Shown: positions 60,206 through 64,000 of the stretch, piece by piece | How positions within the stretch are numbered: position 1 is the first letter of the stretch | Layout of the letters: each line of letters begins with the position of its first letter | DNA from: JABJOR01 sp965603075 | Lineage (GTDB): Bacteria; Pseudomonadota; Alphaproteobacteria; Rhodospirillales; Casp-alpha2 | Reading direction: 5' to 3' | DNA: 64,000 nucleotides | NCBI GenBank assembly: GCA_965603075.1 | Contig: CBFDBO010000004.1 | Span: 1-64,000 of the forward strand | The notes under the pieces: generated by a model | Seen by the model: only the letters and a program-made list of their open reading frames with translations | Told to the model about the DNA's origin: nothing | Database searches by the model: none | Program-made: the position numbers and the translations under genes

Positions 60206-60663
60206 ACCACGTTCTATAGGCAATATATTAAAAAAATCAGCCAACTCATTGTAGGTAAAACATTTTTTCTGATTTTAACTTCAAAAGTTGTGCACAGGTG
60301 AAAATGACCTTTCAATATTGAGGCACCTTTAATTTTTTTTTATTGTTTTTCAGTGACTTGCAAAAATCGATTTTTAATATGATTGGCTTTATTCAATTAT
60401 TTCAATGACTTATAAATTGTTAAATTTTACTGCATAAAAATTGTGCAAATCGCGCAAGTATCAGATTTCGCACAATACATTCTTTCTGGGTATATTTTAA
60501 TCACAGCTTTATCCACAGGTTCCGTGGATAGAATTATGGGTAAAATGATTTATATGCAAATTACATATAATTAATCACAGTTTTCAATCTTGACGTGACA
60601 TATTTAGATGTGCCAAGGGCGATAATAAAACGTATAATCAGGGATAATGAAAGTGTCTGCATA
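60206..60663. other. AT-rich intergenic region with DnaA-box-like sites
   Basis: A 458-base gap. It holds one consensus DnaA box TTATCCACA (60509-60517) and near matches: TTGTGCACA (60288-60296), TTGTGCAAA (60441-60449), TTGTGCGAA on the minus strand (60467-60475), TTAATCACA (60497-60505 and 60571-60579). The consensus box is half of an inverted repeat, TATCCAC-AGG-TT-CCG-TGGATA. T-rich tracts occur at 60330-60350. No gene was seen; the frame reaching uvrC from 60595 is not thought to be coding. Confidence 0.55.
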
Positions 60664-62724
60664 ATGAATAACCCTGAGAATAACCCTGATCCGACCACAG
60701 AAGCTCAGCGAGAAGAGCTAAGTGACTTGGTAAATGAGCCCGCCAGAACGGCGGCGTCAGACACTATGACTGATGATATATCGGAAGATATTTCCGAACC
60801 GGGTGGTGTCGCCGTTATACGTAGTTATTTGAAAACATTACCCAATAATCCGGGGGTTTACCGGATGATCAATGAAGCTGGCAAAGTTCTTTATGTTGGT
60901 AAAGCCAAAAGCTTAATCAAACGGGTGACCAGCTATACCAACCTGACCCGGCAATCTAACAGGATCAGACGTATGGTGCTGGAAACCACCAGCATGGAGT
61001 TCGTCACCACTCATACTGAGGCCGAAGCGCTTTTATTGGAAGCTAATCTAATCAAGCGATACGCCCCGCGTTATAATATATTGTTGCGTGATGATAAGTC
61101 TTTTCCGCAAATCATGGTCACCGGAGATCATGGTTATCCACAAATCGTCAAACATCGGGGCGCCCGGAAACGTAAAGGGGATTATTTCGGGCCGTTTGCC
61201 TCTGCGTGGGCCGTTAATGAAACGCTGACGTTTCTGCAAAAGGTATTTAATTTAAGAACGTGTACGGACGCTGTCTTTGAATCCCGCAGCAGACCGTGTT
61301 TGCTCTTTCAAATCAAGCGGTGCTCGGCCCCTTGTGTGGAGCGTATCAGCAAACAAGATTATAATGCGATGGTGGATCAGGCGCGCGCATTTTTAAATGG
61401 GCGTAGTACCGATATCCAACAGCAACTAGCTGTCACCATGCAAGCGTTCAGTAATGACCAAGAATATGAGCAAGCGGCACTCTACCGTGATCGTATTCGT
61501 GCTTTAACGCAAATTCAGTCCCATCAGGATATTAATCTGGCTGGAATGGCGGCCAGTGATGTAATCGCCATTCATCATACGGGGGCGCAGACATGTGTTC
61601 AGGTGTTCTTTTTTCGTAGTGGGCAAAGTTATGGTAACCGGGCCTATTTCCCAACCCATGGCCGCGATGATGACGCGGGGGATGTTTTGGAAGCATTCAT
61701 TGCTCAATTTTATGATAAAGCGCCTCCCGCCAAAATAATCATTCTCAATATAAATATCCCCAATAGAGAGCTGATCGAAGAGGCTTTGTCACTACGAGCA
61801 GAACACAAAATAAAAGTTATGGTCCCAACCAAAGGGGATAAACGAAAGTTGGCCTTACTCGCCGAAACGAACGCCCGGAAATCTTTAGAACGGCGACTTG
61901 CTGAGAGTGCAACACAACGCAAATTAATTGAAGACCTATCCTCCATTCTCAATCTAGATACTCTACCGCAACGCATAGAGATATATGATAACAGTCATAT
62001 TTCAGGGACCAACGCCATAGGTGCTATGGTGGTCGCGGGTCCGGATGGATTTATAAAAAATGCCTATCGAAAGTTTAATATCAAAGGCGATAAGCCAACT
62101 AAAATAGAACAGTTGCAAGCCAATCCGACGATATCTGAGCAAGCAATGAGAGGGTTATCCGATAACCAACAAGCAGCTTATAGTGCGGGTGATGATTATG
62201 CGATGATGCGCGAAGTGTTAATGAGGCGGTTCTCACGGGTCATGAAAGAAGACCCGGACCGTGAAGGGGGGCAATGGCCAAATCTGCTGCTGATTGATGG
62301 CGGTCCCGGTCAACTCAGTATTGCGGTTGAGGTGTTGGCAGAACTTGGCATCGAAGATGTGGCAGTCGCCGGTGTCGCCAAAGGCCCAGAACGCAATGCG
62401 GGACGTGAAACTGTCTACATGCCCGGTAAAGATCCTATCAATTTAGAACACAAAGACCCCGTATTACACTTCATCCAACGATTGCGCGATGAAGCCCATC
62501 GCTTTGCTATCGGTGTTCATCGCAGTAAACGGGGCAAGGCGGCGATTAAATCCGTGCTTGATGAAATTCCCGGTGTTGGCGGTTCGCGTAAAAAGGCTTT
62601 GTTACATCACTTTGGTGCCGCATCGGATGTCGCTAAAGCAGGTTTAGATGACTTAAAAGCCGTAGACGGTATTTCTAAAGCCATGGCTGAACGGGTCTAT
62701 GAATGGTTCCATCCCGATGATTAA
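60664..62724 (+). CDS. uvrC: Excinuclease ABC subunit C
   Basis: The nuclease of nucleotide excision repair, 686 residues. Domains in order: GIY-YIG nuclease (PNNPGVYRMINEAGKVLYVGKAKSL, ~60-140), the UvrB-binding region near residue 255, an RNase-H-like nuclease (RIEIYDNSHISGTNAIGAMVV, ~435), and C-terminal helix-hairpin-helix (EIPGVGGSRKKALL). The start at 60664 follows the open frame but begins with a 12-base repeat that encodes NNPENNPDP; the first ~50 residues are a variable extension. It stands alone after the AT-rich gap. Confidence 0.95.
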   Translation: MNNPENNPDPTTEAQREELSDLVNEPARTAASDTMTDDISEDISEPGGVAVIRSYLKTLPNNPGVYRMINEAGKVLYVGKAKSLIKRVTSYTNLTRQSNRIRRMVLETTSMEFVTTHTEAEALLLEANLIKRYAPRYNILLRDDKSFPQIMVTGDHGYPQIVKHRGARKRKGDYFGPFASAWAVNETLTFLQKVFNLRTCTDAVFESRSRPCLLFQIKRCSAPCVERISKQDYNAMVDQARAFLNGRSTDIQQQLAVTMQAFSNDQEYEQAALYRDRIRALTQIQSHQDINLAGMAASDVIAIHHTGAQTCVQVFFFRSGQSYGNRAYFPTHGRDDDAGDVLEAFIAQFYDKAPPAKIIILNINIPNRELIEEALSLRAEHKIKVMVPTKGDKRKLALLAETNARKSLERRLAESATQRKLIEDLSSILNLDTLPQRIEIYDNSHISGTNAIGAMVVAGPDGFIKNAYRKFNIKGDKPTKIEQLQANPTISEQAMRGLSDNQQAAYSAGDDYAMMREVLMRRFSRVMKEDPDREGGQWPNLLLIDGGPGQLSIAVEVLAELGIEDVAVAGVAKGPERNAGRETVYMPGKDPINLEHKDPVLHFIQRLRDEAHRFAIGVHRSKRGKAAIKSVLDEIPGVGGSRKKALLHHFGAASDVAKAGLDDLKAVDGISKAMAERVYEWFHPDD
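60667..60690 (+). repeat. 12-bp tandem duplication at the start of uvrC
   Basis: AATAACCCTGAG and AATAACCCTGAT lie directly in tandem just after the uvrC start codon and encode NNPENNPD. Confidence 0.75.
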
Positions 62725-62803
62725 TAGCCCTAAACGATAAATTATCTAGGACTTCTGTAATTCTGATGTTTTCTTTCTTCACCAATCACGTTAAATAGTT
62801 GGT

Positions 62804-63427
62804 ATGTATTTAAAACTACCCAATGTTTTGACCTATTCACGCATTGTCGCCATCCCTGTGGTGGCGGGTTTGTTCTTTCTGGATGACCCGTTAGGAAGCT
62901 GGCTGGCTTTTTCAGTTTATACCTATGCCTGTATTACAGACTTCTTCGATGGGTATCTCGCGCGAGCATGGCATCAACAATCAGCTTTGGGACGTTTTCT
63001 TGATCCCATTGCCGATAAATTATTGGTGGCGGGGGTGTTATTTGCGCTATTGGGTGCAGATCGAATTTCTGGGTTAGCGATTATCCCGGCGGGTATTATC
63101 CTAGGGCGAGAAATTTTGGTCTCTGGATTGCGAGAGTTTCTAATCGAATTGCGCGTTGGAATGCCCGTATCGCAATTGGCTAAATGGAAAACCGCGATCC
63201 AGATGTTATGCCTTGGCTTTTTGCTGGTCGGTCCCAATGGACCCGAATTCTGGGGGGTGCCAACACTGACGGTTGGACTGTATGGATTATGGTTTGCAGC
63301 TTTATTAACGATAATAACGGGCTTTGATTATCTTCTGGTCGGCTTGAAACATATCGCCGATACTGATCATGCACCGGCGGGCCGCCATCCGGAAACAGAT
63401 GACCTGGAGGATAATATCAACTCATGA
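62804..63427 (+). CDS. pgsA: CDP-diacylglycerol-glycerol-3-phosphate 3-phosphatidyltransferase
   Basis: Makes phosphatidylglycerophosphate, the precursor of phosphatidylglycerol, in the inner membrane. The 207-residue protein has four to five helices and the CDP-alcohol transferase motif, here as DFFDGYLARAWHQQSALGRFLDPIADK, with the D(x2)DG(x2)AR(x8)G(x3)D(x3)D pattern. The start ATG at 62804 has no strong Shine-Dalgarno. Its end overlaps mobB by four bases. Confidence 0.94.
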   Translation: MYLKLPNVLTYSRIVAIPVVAGLFFLDDPLGSWLAFSVYTYACITDFFDGYLARAWHQQSALGRFLDPIADKLLVAGVLFALLGADRISGLAIIPAGIILGREILVSGLREFLIELRVGMPVSQLAKWKTAIQMLCLGFLLVGPNGPEFWGVPTLTVGLYGLWFAALLTIITGFDYLLVGLKHIADTDHAPAGRHPETDDLEDNINS

Positions 63428-63948
63428 AAATATTTGGTCTGTCGGGATGGAGTGGTAGTGGCAAAACTACATTGGTGGTTGATTTAATCCCAGAGATTAT
63501 TTCCCGTGGGTATTCTGTTTCCACTGTCAAACATACCCACCACCGGTTTGATATTGATCGCCCGGGAAAAGACTCGTTTAATCACCGAGAAGCGGGGGCG
63601 TCTGAAGTTATGATTGCCTCTTCAACCCGGTGGGCATTAATGCGGGAATTACGCGAAACCGCGGAACCAAATATTCAAGAACTGATCAGTCATATGTCGC
63701 CTGTTGATTTGGTCATCATCGAAGGGTTTAAATCCTATCCGCACCCTAAAATTGAAGTCCACCGACCATCGATCGGAAAAGCGTTATTGTGCTTGGATGA
63801 CCCTAGTGTTGTCGCCGTGGCAAGTAACGAAGCGATTGAAGAAACGCTGAATGTACCCCTGCTTGATTTAGATAATATTATTTCCATTGCTGATTATATT
63901 CTATTACACGTTGGTTTAAGCAATGAGGCCCGTCATGGTTCAGCTTAA
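63424..63948 (+). CDS. mobB: Molybdopterin-guanine dinucleotide biosynthesis protein MobB
   Basis: A 174-residue GTP-binding protein that assists MobA in attaching GMP to molybdopterin. The P-loop is GWSGSGKTTLV near residue 8, then VKHTHHRFDIDRPGKDS and VIIEGFKSYPHPKIEV, all typical of MobB. It starts inside the end of pgsA and overlaps the start of a moeA-like gene by 14 bases, so the two molybdenum-cofactor genes are coupled. Confidence 0.94.
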   Translation: MKIFGLSGWSGSGKTTLVVDLIPEIISRGYSVSTVKHTHHRFDIDRPGKDSFNHREAGASEVMIASSTRWALMRELRETAEPNIQELISHMSPVDLVIIEGFKSYPHPKIEVHRPSIGKALLCLDDPSVVAVASNEAIEETLNVPLLDLDNIISIADYILLHVGLSNEARHGSA

Positions 63949-64000
63949 AGACGATTGTTTTGCTTTCAGCGGCCCATTGATGCCTTTAGCCGAGGCTCTG
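63935..64000 (+). CDS. moeA: Molybdopterin molybdenumtransferase MoeA, 3' end cut by window
   Basis: Only the first 22 codons are visible, starting with the ATG at 63935 (MVQLKDDCFAFSGPLMPLA). This opening resembles alphaproteobacterial MoeA, which inserts molybdate into molybdopterin. The overlap with mobB supports the assignment. The rest lies outside the window. Confidence 0.7.
   Translation, partial: MVQLKDDCFAFSGPLMPLAEAL

Overview
The window looks like chromosome of a free-living, moderately AT-leaning alphaproteobacterium, probably close to Rhodospirillales or marine relatives. The evidence is the gene order rplU-rpmA-obgE-proB-proA-nadD-rsfS-rlmH-gpmI-envC-ctpA-(polysaccharide deacetylase)-rppH, which is typical of Alphaproteobacteria, and the gene content: bdhA, a complete sox core, an HD-GYP protein and a class III cyclase fused to an ATPase. 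The taxon below class level is inference. There are no plasmid, phage-structural or CRISPR genes.

Layout. 1-7.5 kb: end of an EamA transporter, a GDSL esterase, an ABC transporter pair (ATPase plus FtsX-type permease), a PLP desulfhydrase/deaminase, 3-hydroxybutyrate dehydrogenase and a polyprenol-phosphate-type glycosyltransferase with no ordinary start codon. 7.5-15.5 kb: a RoxA-like oxygenase, DUF445, a soluble methyl-accepting protein coupled to an HD-GYP phosphodiesterase, and a SAM-cyclase-ATPase-TPR protein. 15.5-21.2 kb: methyltransferase, SRPBCC protein and divergent LysR regulator, Kef-type antiporter, EamA exporter, YkgJ-like metal-cluster protein. 21.4-27.6 kb: an ArsR repressor of the persulfide-sensing type, a periplasmic adaptor and RND pump, then a cNMP-gated MscS channel. 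28.9-38.2 kb: a sulfur-oxidation island (HbpS-like, SoxS divergent from SoxXYZA, SoxB, CcdA/SoxV, SoxW, ArsR-type SoxR, YeeE/YedE, DsrE). soxCD is absent from the window.

At 38.5-38.8 kb a tRNA-Ser(CGA) is followed at its 3' end by the decayed C-terminus of a tyrosine recombinase, so something once integrated here. To its right (39-45.7 kb) is an apparently uncharacterised unit: a cytoplasmic sulfatase and two tandem paralogous metallophosphoesterases with long C-terminal extensions, divergent from an XRE-type regulator. From 46 kb to the end the strand bias becomes uniform (+) and the genes are housekeeping: ribosomal proteins L21/L27, Obg, proline synthesis, NAD synthesis, ribosome silencing and methylation, glycolysis, cell-wall hydrolase control, RNA decapping, folate, UvrC, phospholipid and molybdopterin genes. 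The 458-base gap before uvrC is AT-rich and carries a consensus DnaA box with several near-matches.

How the parts connect: the sox genes oxidise thiosulfate in the periplasm; SoxS, CcdA and SoxW keep the carrier thiols reduced; YeeE/YedE and DsrE handle sulfur transfer; and an ArsR repressor with two conserved cysteines probably senses the reduced sulfur. A second ArsR of the same type controls, by position, the RND pump. A shared TTAATACG motif precedes soxS, soxX and yeeE. Most intergenic terminators were found by reading hairpins by eye; no folding energies were computed.
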